From contig NZ_CANMFD010000008.1 in the NCBI RefSeq assembly GCF_947496995.1, forward strand, positions 93,010 to 157,009: DNA of 64,000 nt, in the 5' to 3' direction. A program made the translations under genes and the position numbers. Shown here in pieces: positions 8,449 to 16,738 of this stretch. The stretch comes from an uncultured Roseibium sp. (GTDB lineage Bacteria > Pseudomonadota > Alphaproteobacteria > Rhizobiales > Stappiaceae). Numbering within the stretch: the first letter of the stretch is position 1; each line of letters starts with the position of its first letter. Below the pieces are notes generated by a model. It was not told where the DNA came from and searched no databases. It saw only the letters and a program-made list of their open reading frames with translations.

Positions 8449-9946
8449 GCAATTCCTGGCAGCACTGCTGCTGAGCGCGACAACCCTGGCAACGGCGGCC
8501 CATGCGGCCGATCTGCGCATCGGTCTTCAGGACGATGCCGATGTGCTCGATCCCGATCAGTCCCGGACGTTTGTCGGCCGTATCGTCTATGCGTCGCTAT
8601 GCGACAAACTGGTCGACATCACACCGGACCTCGAGATCATTCCGCAGCTCGCGACCGGCTGGAGCTGGTCCGATGACGGCAAGGTCCTGACCATGGACCT
8701 GCGCGAAGGCGTCACTTTCCATGACGGCACGCCGTTCGATGCCGAGGCCGTCAAGGCGAATATCGAGCGCTCGAAAAACATGCCGGAAAGCCGCCGCAAG
8801 AGCGAGGTCAAGTCCATCGAGAGCGTGGACGTTTCCGGACCGCTGCAGGTCAAGTTCAACCTGACGGCCCCAGACGCGACGCTGCTCGCACAGTTTGCCG
8901 ACCGTTCCGGCATGATGATGTCCCCCACAGCCGCGGAAGCAGCTGGCGTGGATTTCGGCAACAATCCGGTCTGTTCCGGCCCGTTCAAATTCGTCGAACG
9001 CGTTCAGCAGGACCGCATCGTGCTCGGCAAATACGACGGATACTGGAACGCCGACGCCATCAACTTCGACACGGTGACTTTCCTTCCGATCCCGGACACG
9101 ACCGTGCGCCTTGCAAACCTGCGCTCCGGCGACCTGGACATGCTTGAGCGGCTGGCCGCCACCGACGTCGCCTCCGTCAAGGGGGATGCGGATCTCTCCT
9201 ATGCGGAAGCGGTCAGCCTTGGCTATCAGGGCATCACCGTCAACATCAACAACGGCGAGAAGGGCGACAATCCTTTTGGCAACGACCCGAAGATCCGCCA
9301 GGCCTTCAACCTGTCGCTTGATCGGGACGCCATCAACCAGGTGGTCTTCGAAGGCGCCTTCGCTCCCGGCAACCAGCCTTTCCCGCCGACCAGCCCCTGG
9401 TACGACAAGGACCACCCGGTTCCGGCCCGCGATGTGGCAAAGGCCAAGGCGCTCCTGAAGGAAGCCGGTTATGACAGCCTCGATGTGGAGATCCAGGTCG
9501 CCAACAACCCGGTCCAGACCCAGATGATGCAGGTGGTGCAGTCGATGGCTGCGGAAGCCGGCTTCAACGTCAAGCTGAAGACGATGGAATTCGCCAGCCT
9601 TCTGGCGGACCAGTCCGCCGGCAATTACCAGGGCAGCCAGGTCGGTTGGTCGGGCCGTGTCGACCCGGACGGCAACATCCACCAGTTCATGACCTGCAAG
9701 GGTGGCATCAACGACTCCAAGGTCTGTATTCCGGAAGTCGACAAGCTTCTGGATGAGGCCCGCACGAGCACCGACACGGCCGCCCGCAAGGCCAAATACG
9801 ATGCGGCACGCGATATCCTGATCGACGAACTGCCGATCATCTATCTCTATCACCCGACCTGGATCTGGGCGCTTTCCGGCAAGATGGAAGGTTTCACCCC
9901 CTATCCGGACGGCATGATCCGCCTCGAGAACGTCAAGTTCAAATAA
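8441..9946 (+). CDS. Dipeptide-type ABC transporter substrate-binding protein
   Basis: 501 residues from the ATG at 8441, preceded by GAGAGGAG; the longer open frame from 8252 lies within the ATPase gene. The signal peptide is MRKQFLAALLLSATTLATAA, cut after HA-A. Family marks are DADVLDPDQSRTFVGRIVY near the mature N-terminus, FHDGTPFDAEAVKANIERS, and CSGPFKFVERVQQDRIVLGK. It is SBP_bac_5, periplasmic, and presents the ligand to the 10009/10953 permeases. The gamma-glutamyltransferase at the end of the operon suggests a gamma-glutamyl peptide or glutathione-like ligand; that is inference. Confidence 0.94.
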   Translation: MRKQFLAALLLSATTLATAAHAADLRIGLQDDADVLDPDQSRTFVGRIVYASLCDKLVDITPDLEIIPQLATGWSWSDDGKVLTMDLREGVTFHDGTPFDAEAVKANIERSKNMPESRRKSEVKSIESVDVSGPLQVKFNLTAPDATLLAQFADRSGMMMSPTAAEAAGVDFGNNPVCSGPFKFVERVQQDRIVLGKYDGYWNADAINFDTVTFLPIPDTTVRLANLRSGDLDMLERLAATDVASVKGDADLSYAEAVSLGYQGITVNINNGEKGDNPFGNDPKIRQAFNLSLDRDAINQVVFEGAFAPGNQPFPPTSPWYDKDHPVPARDVAKAKALLKEAGYDSLDVEIQVANNPVQTQMMQVVQSMAAEAGFNVKLKTMEFASLLADQSAGNYQGSQVGWSGRVDPDGNIHQFMTCKGGINDSKVCIPEVDKLLDEARTSTDTAARKAKYDAARDILIDELPIIYLYHPTWIWALSGKMEGFTPYPDGMIRLENVKFK

Positions 9947-9958
9947 TCCACACCAACC

Positions 9959-9987
9959 GCGGATCCCGGCGCCTCGCCGGGGTCCGC
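9959..9987 (+). promoter_or_regulatory. GC-rich intercistronic hairpin after the binding-protein gene
   Basis: GCGGATCCCGGC (9959-9970) pairs with GCCGGGGTCCGC (9976-9987) with one G-T pair and a 5-base loop. There is no T tract, so it is probably an mRNA-stabilising or processing hairpin between the binding-protein and permease genes rather than a full terminator. Confidence 0.6.
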
Positions 9988-10008
9988 TTCAAACCGGGTA
10001 GTGCCTGA

Positions 10009-10956
10009 ATGCTGTCCTACATTGCGCGCCGGCTGCTCATCGCCATACCGACGCTCATCCTGGTGTCGATCTTCGTCTTCGTGCTGCAGAAACTGCTGCC
10101 CGGCGATCCGGCACTCGTGCTGGCGGGCGAGGAACGCGATCCCGAGATGCTCGCGTTCATTCGCGAAAAGTACCGTCTCAACGATCCGATCATCATGCAG
10201 TATTTCTACTGGATGAAAGCCATGCTGCAGGGCGATCTCGGCATTTCCCTCAGGACCCGCCAACCGGTGTTGGACCTGATCGGCGACAAGCTGCCGGTCA
10301 CCATCCAGCTCGCCGTGATGGCCATGATCATCGCCTTCGTGATCGGTATTCCGGCCGGAATTCTCTCCGCCGTCAAAAAAGGCACAGCCGTCGACTACAT
10401 CGCCAACTTCATCGCACTTTCCGGCCTTTCGATCCCCAACTTCTGGCTCGGGATCATGCTGATCATGCTGGTCTCCGTCCATCTGGGCTGGCTGCCGGCG
10501 TCGGGCTACGTATCGCCCTTCGAAGATCCGGCGAAATCCTTCCAGACCATGATCATGCCCGCCTTCGTTCTGGGCACCGCCCTGGCCGCAACGCTGATGC
10601 GCCATACCCGCTCCGCCATGCTCGGCGTCCTGAAAGCCGATTATGTGCGCACCGCGAGAGCCAAGGGCCTGCTGGAACATACCGTCATTTTGAAACACGC
10701 CTTCCGCAATGCGCTGCTGCCTATCGTCACCCTCAGCGCGCTCCTCTTCGGCGAGTTGCTTGCCGGCGCGGTTCTGACAGAGCAGATATTCACTATCCCC
10801 GGCTTCGGCAAATTGATCGTCGATGCGGTCTTCACCCGCGACTATGCCGTGGTTCAGGGGGTCGTCATGTGCACCGCCGCCGGCTTCATCCTGATGAATC
10901 TTGTCGCCGACGTCCTTTATTTCCTTCTCAACCCGCGCATGAGGAGCAGCCTGTGA
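10009..10956 (+). CDS. DppB/GsiC-type ABC transporter permease
   Basis: 315 residues starting LSYIARRLLIAIPTLILVSIF, the standard DppB N-terminus. QKLLPGDPALVLAGEE follows, then a conserved SGLSIPNFWLGIMLIMLVSV helix. The cytoplasmic loop RTARAKGLLEHTVILKHAFR docks with the ATPase. The C-terminal part has TIPGFGKLIVDAVFTRDY and ends NPRMRSSL. Six membrane segments are expected. Its stop overlaps the GTG start of the DppC-like gene (GTGA), so the channel subunits are made together. Confidence 0.95.
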   Translation: MLSYIARRLLIAIPTLILVSIFVFVLQKLLPGDPALVLAGEERDPEMLAFIREKYRLNDPIIMQYFYWMKAMLQGDLGISLRTRQPVLDLIGDKLPVTIQLAVMAMIIAFVIGIPAGILSAVKKGTAVDYIANFIALSGLSIPNFWLGIMLIMLVSVHLGWLPASGYVSPFEDPAKSFQTMIMPAFVLGTALAATLMRHTRSAMLGVLKADYVRTARAKGLLEHTVILKHAFRNALLPIVTLSALLFGELLAGAVLTEQIFTIPGFGKLIVDAVFTRDYAVVQGVVMCTAAGFILMNLVADVLYFLLNPRMRSSL

Positions 10957-11831
10957 GCGCCGTGATCTCAGCCGCCGACCCGGCAGAAGAGACCGTCAAG
11001 CCAGAAAACCGCGCCTGGAAGAAGCTGAAGGTCAACAGAAGCGCCCAGTTCGGTCTGCTGATCGTCGCCTTCTTCATCATCATTGCGCTGGCCGCGCCGA
11101 TCCTGCCGATCGACGATCCCCTGGCCACAAGCTGGAGCGCGGTCCGCAAGGCGCCTTCTGCCGCTCACTGGCTGGGCACCGACGAGATCGGCCGGGATAT
11201 CCTCTCGCGCATGATCTGGGGCGCACAGGCCTCGCTGCTGGCAGGTGTCGTCTCCGTTTTCATCGCGGTGCTGGTCGGCGTGCCCTTCGGCCTGATCTCG
11301 GGCTATTTTGGCGGCTGGACCGACCAGGCGATTTCGCGGGTCACCGATGCGCTGCTCGCCACGCCCTTTCTGATCCTGGCCATCGCGCTCGCCGCGTTTC
11401 TCGGACCGAGCCTGACCAACGCGATGATCGCCATCGGCCTGTCCGCCGTGCCGATCTTCGTCAGGCTCACACGCGGGCAGGTGCTCGCCGTGAAAACCGA
11501 GGACTTCGTGGAAGGTGCCCGCGCCGTCGGTCTCACCCACACCGCCATCATGGGCCGCTACATTCTCCCAAATGTCCTCGCCCCGATCCTCGTTCAGGCC
11601 ACGCTGACCGTGGCGACCGCGATCATCGCCGAGGCCAGCCTTTCGTTCCTGGGGCTCGGCCAGCAAGCCCCCGCGCCCAGTTGGGGATCGATGCTGAACG
11701 TCGCCAAGAACTTCATGACCCAGGCACCGTGGATGGCCTGGTGGCCGGGCGCGGCGATCTTCCTCGTCGTGCTCGGCTTCAACCTGCTCGGCGACGGCCT
11801 GCGCGATGCCCTCGACCCGCGCGAGACTTGA
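10953..11831 (+). CDS. DppC/GsiD-type ABC transporter permease
   Basis: 292 residues from a GTG at 10953 that overlaps the upstream stop (GTGA) and has GAGGAG eight bases before it. The longer frame from 10869 is out of register with the upstream gene and is rejected. After a 35-residue cytoplasmic tail come the first helix and the DppC motif HWLGTDEIGRDILSRMIWGA. EGARAVGLTHTAIMGRYILPN is the ATPase-contact loop. It ends NLLGDGLRDALDPRE, as the family does. It forms the second half of the inner-membrane channel. Confidence 0.94.
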   Translation: MSAVISAADPAEETVKPENRAWKKLKVNRSAQFGLLIVAFFIIIALAAPILPIDDPLATSWSAVRKAPSAAHWLGTDEIGRDILSRMIWGAQASLLAGVVSVFIAVLVGVPFGLISGYFGGWTDQAISRVTDALLATPFLILAIALAAFLGPSLTNAMIAIGLSAVPIFVRLTRGQVLAVKTEDFVEGARAVGLTHTAIMGRYILPNVLAPILVQATLTVATAIIAEASLSFLGLGQQAPAPSWGSMLNVAKNFMTQAPWMAWWPGAAIFLVVLGFNLLGDGLRDALDPRET

Positions 11832-11861
11832 GACAGTTTTTTCAACCCGAATGAGTAAATT

Positions 11862-13649
11862 ATGACGACTTTCACAACACGCCCCGAAATTACCGGCTCC
11901 TTCGGTGTCGTTACCTCGACCCACTGGATTGCCAGCGCCGTTGGCATGAGCATCCTGGAAAAAGGCGGCAACGCCTTTGACGCGGCGGTCGCGACCGGCC
12001 TCGTCCTGCAGGTTCTCGAACCGCATCTGAACGGTCCCGCCGGGGATCTGCCGATCATCTTCCACGATGCGCAAAGAAACGAGACAAAGGTCGTTTGCGG
12101 CCAAGGCCCGGCGCCGGCCGGGGCAACCATCGCCCATTACAAATCCGAAGGCATGTCCCTCATCCCCGGCAACGGTCTGTTGTCGACCGTCATTCCCGGC
12201 GCATTCGACGGCTGGATGCTCATGCTGCGCGACCGGGGCACGCTGAGCCTTCGTGACGTTCTGGAACCCTCGATCTACTACGCTGAACACGGCCAGCCCA
12301 TGCTGCGCGGCACGGCTTCGACCATCGGCGGGCTCAGCGAGTTTTTCGAAAAGGAATGGCCGACATCCTTTGAGACCTGGGTTCCGGGCGGCCACGTTCC
12401 CCAGGCCGGCGAGATGTTCCGCAACCCCGTTCTGGCGGCAACCTGGAAACGTCTGCTTGACGAGGCTGAAAGCAAAAGCGGACGCGAACAGCAGATCGAC
12501 GCGGCGCGGGACTGCTTCTACCGCGGCTTCATCGCTGAGGAGATCGGAACTTTCCTGGAGAGCACCGAGGTCATGGACGGCTCCGGCAGTCGGCACAAGG
12601 GTGTCCTCACCCCTGACGATCTGGCGAACTGGCAGGCCTCCTACGAAGACCCTCTGACGGACGACTATCACGACTGGACCGTCGCCAAGACAGGCCCCTG
12701 GGGTCAGGGACCGGTGCTCCTGCAATCGCTCGCCCTTCTGCGCGGTATCGACATCGGCGCGATGGATCCGGCCGGACCCGATTTCGTCCACCACGTCACC
12801 GAAGCCATGAAACTCGCCTATGCAGACCGCGAGGTTTACTACGGCGATCCGAACTTCATCGACGTGCCGCTTCTCCAACTTCTGGGCGAAGATTATAATT
12901 CCGCCCGCCGCAGCCTGATCTCCGACCGCGCCTCTTTCGACCTGCGCCCCGGCACGCTTCCCGGCTATGAGGACCAGGTCGCCCGAAGCATGGCGGTGAT
13001 CGACCGGGCCGGGATCGCCGAAACCGGGCTGTATGAACCGACCATGGCGCACCTGTCGGAGCGGCGCGGTGACACGGTGCATCTCGACATCATCGACCGC
13101 TGGGGCAACATGGTGGCGGCGACGCCGTCGGGCGGTTGGCTGCAATCGTCTCCGGTCATCCCGGCACTCGGCTTCTGCCTCAATTCAAGAGCACAGATGT
13201 TCTGGCTGGAAGAAGGTCTGGCTGCGAGCCTGGCACCGGGCAAGCGCCCGCGCACCACGCTGACGCCGAGCCTTGCATTCCACGAAGGCCGGCCGACGCT
13301 CGCCTTCGGCACGCCGGGCGGCGACCAGCAGGACCAGTGGCAGCTCTCCTTGTTCCTGCGCCTCGTCCATCACGGGCTCAACCTGCAGGAAGCCATCGAC
13401 CTGCCGCTCTTCCACACCACCCATTTTCCGACATCCTTCCACCCGCGCCAGCGCCAGCCGGGCCATCTGATGGCCGAGGGCAATTTCAGCGACAGCACGA
13501 TTGCCGAATTGAGGGCACGGGGCCATTCGATCGAGGTTTCAGGGGACTGGAGCATCGGCAGGCTGACCGCCGCGAAACGCGAGGCGGACGGAACCCTGAA
13601 GGCGGGTGCGACCCCCCGGCTGATGCAGGCCTACGCCGTCGGCCGCTGA
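11862..13649 (+). CDS. Gamma-glutamyltransferase-family protein (Ntn hydrolase)
   Basis: 595 residues. The N-terminal half has STHWIASAVGMSILEKGGNA FDAAVATGLVLQ and HLNGPAGDLP, typical of the large subunit. GDTVHLDIIDRWGNMVAATP around residue 405 carries the nucleophile, Thr405, where autoprocessing creates the small subunit. FGTPGGDQQ matches the family's GGxxI region in altered form. There is no signal peptide, so the enzyme should act in the cytoplasm on imported substrate. It follows the DppC-like gene by 30 bases as the last gene of the operon. The expected role is to release the gamma-glutamyl group from an imported amide or peptide; the exact substrate is unknown. Confidence 0.92.
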   Translation: MTTFTTRPEITGSFGVVTSTHWIASAVGMSILEKGGNAFDAAVATGLVLQVLEPHLNGPAGDLPIIFHDAQRNETKVVCGQGPAPAGATIAHYKSEGMSLIPGNGLLSTVIPGAFDGWMLMLRDRGTLSLRDVLEPSIYYAEHGQPMLRGTASTIGGLSEFFEKEWPTSFETWVPGGHVPQAGEMFRNPVLAATWKRLLDEAESKSGREQQIDAARDCFYRGFIAEEIGTFLESTEVMDGSGSRHKGVLTPDDLANWQASYEDPLTDDYHDWTVAKTGPWGQGPVLLQSLALLRGIDIGAMDPAGPDFVHHVTEAMKLAYADREVYYGDPNFIDVPLLQLLGEDYNSARRSLISDRASFDLRPGTLPGYEDQVARSMAVIDRAGIAETGLYEPTMAHLSERRGDTVHLDIIDRWGNMVAATPSGGWLQSSPVIPALGFCLNSRAQMFWLEEGLAASLAPGKRPRTTLTPSLAFHEGRPTLAFGTPGGDQQDQWQLSLFLRLVHHGLNLQEAIDLPLFHTTHFPTSFHPRQRQPGHLMAEGNFSDSTIAELRARGHSIEVSGDWSIGRLTAAKREADGTLKAGATPRLMQAYAVGR

Positions 13650-13662
13650 AGACAGTGCCATT

Positions 13663-13714
13663 CGCTCAGATCCCGAAGCGCCCAAAGAGTATCGGCATTT
13701 TCAGGATCTGAGCG
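13663..13714. terminator. Long inverted repeat between convergent genes
   Basis: CGCTCAGATCC (13663-13673) and GGATCTGAGCG (13704-13714) form a perfect 11-bp stem with a 30-base loop, between the stop of the gamma-glutamyltransferase (plus) and the stop of the ATPase (minus). No T tract follows on either strand, so it is at best a bidirectional transcription-end or RNA-protection structure. Confidence 0.4.
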
Positions 13715-13749
13715 GGGGCTGCATGCGAGAAGCGGGATCGGAACCCGGA

Positions 13750-14817
13750 TCAGATCCGCGTGCCGGTTGCCGCGTCGAAAAGGTGGATGTCCTCCGGCTT
13801 GACCTTCAGATCGAGCCGTGTACCGGGACGGAGAGAGGGATCGGGCGCAAGCCGGGCGGTGATCTCCTGATTGTCCAGCATGCAGATCACCATCGTGTCG
13901 GAGCCGAGCGGCTCCAGCACATCGACCGTGGTGTGGAACATGGCCTCATCAGTGGCGCAGCGGATCAGGTGCTCCGGGCGCACACCGAACAGGATGTCCC
14001 GGCCTTCGGCGAGCTGCCTTTGTCCCAGCGGTATGCGCATCTCGCCGATGAGTGCCGCGTTTTCTCCACCCTGCACAGCCGATTTCGCTTCCAGGATGTT
14101 CATCTTCGGCGAGCCGATGAACTCGCCGACAAACCGCGTTTCGGGAAGGGTGTAGACATCCACCGGAGCGCCCTGCTGAACCACCTCGCCATCCTTGAGA
14201 ATGACGACACGGTCAGCCAGCGTCATCGCCTCCACCTGGTCGTGCGTCACATAGACCATCGTGGTTTTCAAGAGGCTGTGCAGCCGCTTGATCTGCGTGC
14301 GCATGTCGACGCGAAGCTTGGCGTCGAGGTTTGAAAGCGGTTCGTCGAACAGGAACACCTTGGGTCTTCGGACAATCGCCCGCCCCATCGCCACGCGCTG
14401 GCGCTGGCCGCCGGAAAGCTGACCCGGTTTCCTGTCCAGAAGCGCGGTGATCTGCAGGATATCCGCGGCCTCCTCGACCTGCCGGCGTCGTTCTTCCGCG
14501 CTCATTCCCCGCATCCTCAATCCGAAGCCGATGTTGTCGGCGACTGACATGTGCGGATAGAGCGCGTAGTCCTGAAACACCATGGCGATATCGCGGTCCT
14601 TTGGCTCAAGATCGTTGACCACCGTCCCGTCGATCTGCAGTTTGCCGCCGGTTATTTCCTCAAGGCCCGCGATCATGCGCAGCAAGGTGCTCTTGCCGCA
14701 GCCCGACGGACCGACAAAGGCCACGAACTCACCATCCCGCACCTCCAGGTCGATCCCCTTCACCGCCTGGAAGGAACCGTAGTTCTTCACGATCTGCTCT
14801 AACTGAATAGCGGCCAA
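13750..14817 (-). CDS. UgpC/MalK-type sugar ABC transporter ATP-binding protein
   Basis: 355 residues from a TTG at 14817 with GGGAGGA about six bases upstream. In-frame upstream codons to 14946 encode a poorly conserved extension over the divergent promoter side, so the TTG is preferred. The protein opens LAAIQLEQIVKNYGSFQAVKGIDLEV. Walker A is GPSGCGKST, the signature LSGGQRQRVAMGRAI, Walker B FLFDEPLSNLDAKLR, and the switch VTHDQVEAMTLADRV. The C-terminal TOBE/OB domain includes FIGSPKMNI and FGVRPEHL, as in MalK/UgpC. It is the only ATPase for the sugar permeases at 18106-19853 and is transcribed away from them. Confidence 0.94.
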   Translation of the reverse strand: MAAIQLEQIVKNYGSFQAVKGIDLEVRDGEFVAFVGPSGCGKSTLLRMIAGLEEITGGKLQIDGTVVNDLEPKDRDIAMVFQDYALYPHMSVADNIGFGLRMRGMSAEERRRQVEEAADILQITALLDRKPGQLSGGQRQRVAMGRAIVRRPKVFLFDEPLSNLDAKLRVDMRTQIKRLHSLLKTTMVYVTHDQVEAMTLADRVVILKDGEVVQQGAPVDVYTLPETRFVGEFIGSPKMNILEAKSAVQGGENAALIGEMRIPLGQRQLAEGRDILFGVRPEHLIRCATDEAMFHTTVDVLEPLGSDTMVICMLDNQEITARLAPDPSLRPGTRLDLKVKPEDIHLFDAATGTRI

Positions 14818-14968
14818 ATTTTCCTCCCGCGCGACAAGCGCTTCTGTTTCCGGTCCGTTTTCTCGCCCAATGACATCGGCGCATTCTCCCAAGATCATCG
14901 GCGGTGCGGAGCCGCTTTTCATTCCTCGCGACGGTTGCGCTTGCATCGTCGCGTCATTATCGCTACAT

Positions 14969-14988
14969 TATCGATAACGTTATCGATA
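14969..14988. promoter_or_regulatory. 20-bp perfect palindrome between divergent ATPase and GntR genes, candidate operator
   Basis: TATCGATAACGTTATCGATA is a perfect 20-bp palindrome 13 bases upstream of the GntR ATG at 15001 and between the divergent promoters. Its central AACGTT and size suit binding by a dimeric regulator, most simply the adjacent GntR protein controlling both directions. Confidence 0.65.
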
Positions 14989-15000
14989 TTCAAGTGGTAC

Positions 15001-15741
15001 ATGACCGGCATGGCGGCGGAAAGCTTCGACAATCAGGAAAACGGCAAACCCGGACGGTCCCGGCTGCAGCCCCGCCGTGCCACCAAGCGCAGCCACGCGA
15101 TCTTCGAGGAAATCCAGAAGGATATCATGCTGGGCAACCTGCCCCCTAGGGCGGCAATTCTCGAACTGGAACTCGCCGACCGGTTCGAATGCAGCCAGAG
15201 CACCGTGCGCGAAGCGCTGATGTCTCTGCAGACGGACGGTCTGGTGGAGCGCCTGCCGCACCGGGGCACCTTCGTCGCGGACAGCCGCAGCGAGGATGCG
15301 CATGAACTGATCCTGATCCGCCACGACATCGAGTGCCGCGGCGTCGTCCGTGTCCTGAACCGCTTCGGTCCGCTTCTGCGCAAGGAGCTGGAAGCGGATC
15401 TGGACGCCATGCGCAAGGCGGCAAAGGCGGGAGACGAATATCTGCTCTCCCTGCACGATCGCAGTTTCCACCTCAATCTTTACAATGCCGCGGACATGCC
15501 GAGCGTCCGGCCCATTCTGCGCCGCTGCCTGATACACAACCACCGCTACAAGATCCTCAATTCCGAACCGAACCGGGGTCTGGTCGAAACAGCCGAACGT
15601 CATGTCACCATCATCGACGCTCTGGCGGCGGGAAACCGGAAAGAAGCCGTCGAGGCGCTGTCCCACCACATCACCACCATCGTCGATTTCGGACCGAGCA
15701 TCGTGTCCGTCGAGGCGCAAAAGGGACCGGAAAAATCATGA
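15001..15741 (+). CDS. GntR-family transcriptional regulator, FCD type
   Basis: 246 residues from the ATG at 15001. The open frame extends to 14935, but that would put the palindrome inside the coding region. The N-terminus is a charged tail, then a winged helix (AIFEEIQKDIMLGNLPPRAA, LADRFECSQSTVREALMSLQ, LVERLPHRGTFV). The FCD domain follows (LILIRHDIECRGVVRVLNRF, LLSLHDRSFHLNLYNAADMP, HRYKIL). It begins the sugar-uptake operon and overlaps the esterase gene by four bases. Likely ligand: a sugar or sugar acid derived from the transported compound, by inference from the operon. Confidence 0.92.
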   Translation: MTGMAAESFDNQENGKPGRSRLQPRRATKRSHAIFEEIQKDIMLGNLPPRAAILELELADRFECSQSTVREALMSLQTDGLVERLPHRGTFVADSRSEDAHELILIRHDIECRGVVRVLNRFGPLLRKELEADLDAMRKAAKAGDEYLLSLHDRSFHLNLYNAADMPSVRPILRRCLIHNHRYKILNSEPNRGLVETAERHVTIIDALAAGNRKEAVEALSHHITTIVDFGPSIVSVEAQKGPEKS

Positions 15742-16709
15742 CCGGTCTTATGCCCACGGACGCCGATCTGATCCCGACGGAACGCATGCAATGGATTCTC
15801 GATCGGCTGGCGAAAGAAGATTCCGGCCTCGGCGATCCGACGCTTCTGCCCGCGCCCGAGGGCCGCGAACTTGCCGAGCAGACCAACACGCGCTGGAACA
15901 GCGACCTGCCAGAGATGTCCGTCCGGGAGCTTTCGATTGAAGCCCCGGAAGGACACTCGATCCAATGCCGCCTGATGAGCCCGGAAAACGCGGACGGCCT
16001 GATCATGTTCGTTCATGGCGGCGGCTGGGCCTTCTGCAGCATGGCGACCCATGATCGCGCCGCGCGGTTGCTGGCTCTGGAGGCCGGAGCCCATGTGCTG
16101 ACCTTCGATTACCGCCTCGCACCCGAAGCGCCCTTCCCCGCCGGTCTCATGGACTGCAAGTCTGTCTGGGCCGCAGTCACGGCCGGGAACCCGGATCTTG
16201 CCGCATGTTCGGGTCCGCGCGCGCTCGCCGGAGACAGCGCCGGCGCCAACCTCGCGCAAGCCCTGCTGCTCATGCTGCAGGAAGAACAATTGCCCGCGCC
16301 GGATGCGGCCCTTCTGTTCTACGGCGTTTATGACGCGAACTTCGAAACCGCATCCTATCTCGGCCAGAAAGACGGCCCCGGCCTGACCCGGGCCAAGATG
16401 ATGCGCTACTGGGACTGGTATGTGGCCGGTGCGGCCGACAGGATGTCGCCGCTGGTATCGCCGCTCCAGGCGTCGGATGAACAATTGCGCAAGCTGCCAC
16501 CGTTGTTTTTGAACGCGGCAGCCATCGACCCTCTTCGCTCGGATACGGAAAACCTGGTCCGCCGACTTCGCAGCCTCGGCAGGACCGACCCATACACACT
16601 GTATCCGGGCGTCGTCCACGGCTTCATGCAAATGAGCCTTGAACTACCAGAGGCCCGCAAGGCTGCGGCGGAAGCCGGGAGGGCTTTTCGCGAACTTACG
16701 GGGTCTTGA
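15738..16709 (+). CDS. Alpha/beta hydrolase of the HSL/Aes esterase family
   Basis: 323 residues from the ATG at 15738, which overlaps the GntR stop (ATGA); the frame extending to 15333 is only a shadow of GntR. The oxyanion-hole motif HGGGWAF starts at His93 and the nucleophile elbow GDSAGAN has Ser167. The acid lies in AAAIDPLRSD and the His in PGVVHGFM. These are the hormone-sensitive-lipase family signatures. There is no signal peptide, so it is cytoplasmic. In a sugar-uptake operon it probably removes acyl or acetyl groups from an imported sugar ester; that role is inferred. Confidence 0.93.
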   Translation: MTGLMPTDADLIPTERMQWILDRLAKEDSGLGDPTLLPAPEGRELAEQTNTRWNSDLPEMSVRELSIEAPEGHSIQCRLMSPENADGLIMFVHGGGWAFCSMATHDRAARLLALEAGAHVLTFDYRLAPEAPFPAGLMDCKSVWAAVTAGNPDLAACSGPRALAGDSAGANLAQALLLMLQEEQLPAPDAALLFYGVYDANFETASYLGQKDGPGLTRAKMMRYWDWYVAGAADRMSPLVSPLQASDEQLRKLPPLFLNAAAIDPLRSDTENLVRRLRSLGRTDPYTLYPGVVHGFMQMSLELPEARKAAAEAGRAFRELTGS

Positions 16710-16738
16710 ACAAAGACATAAATAAAGTGGAGGAAACA

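Noticed and set aside
8597..9853. 418-residue minus-strand frame opposite the binding-protein gene
   Set aside because: Same antisense-shadow composition; no domain recognised, no ribosome-binding site.
10968..13145. 725-residue open frame on the minus strand opposite the DppC-like and gamma-glutamyltransferase genes
   Set aside because: Composition is His/Arg/Asp-rich and typical of an antisense shadow of high-GC coding DNA; the plus-strand genes have clear families and coupled starts.
15333..15737. N-terminal extension of the esterase gene
   Set aside because: Lies inside the GntR gene in another frame; the ATG at 15738 gives the expected family length.
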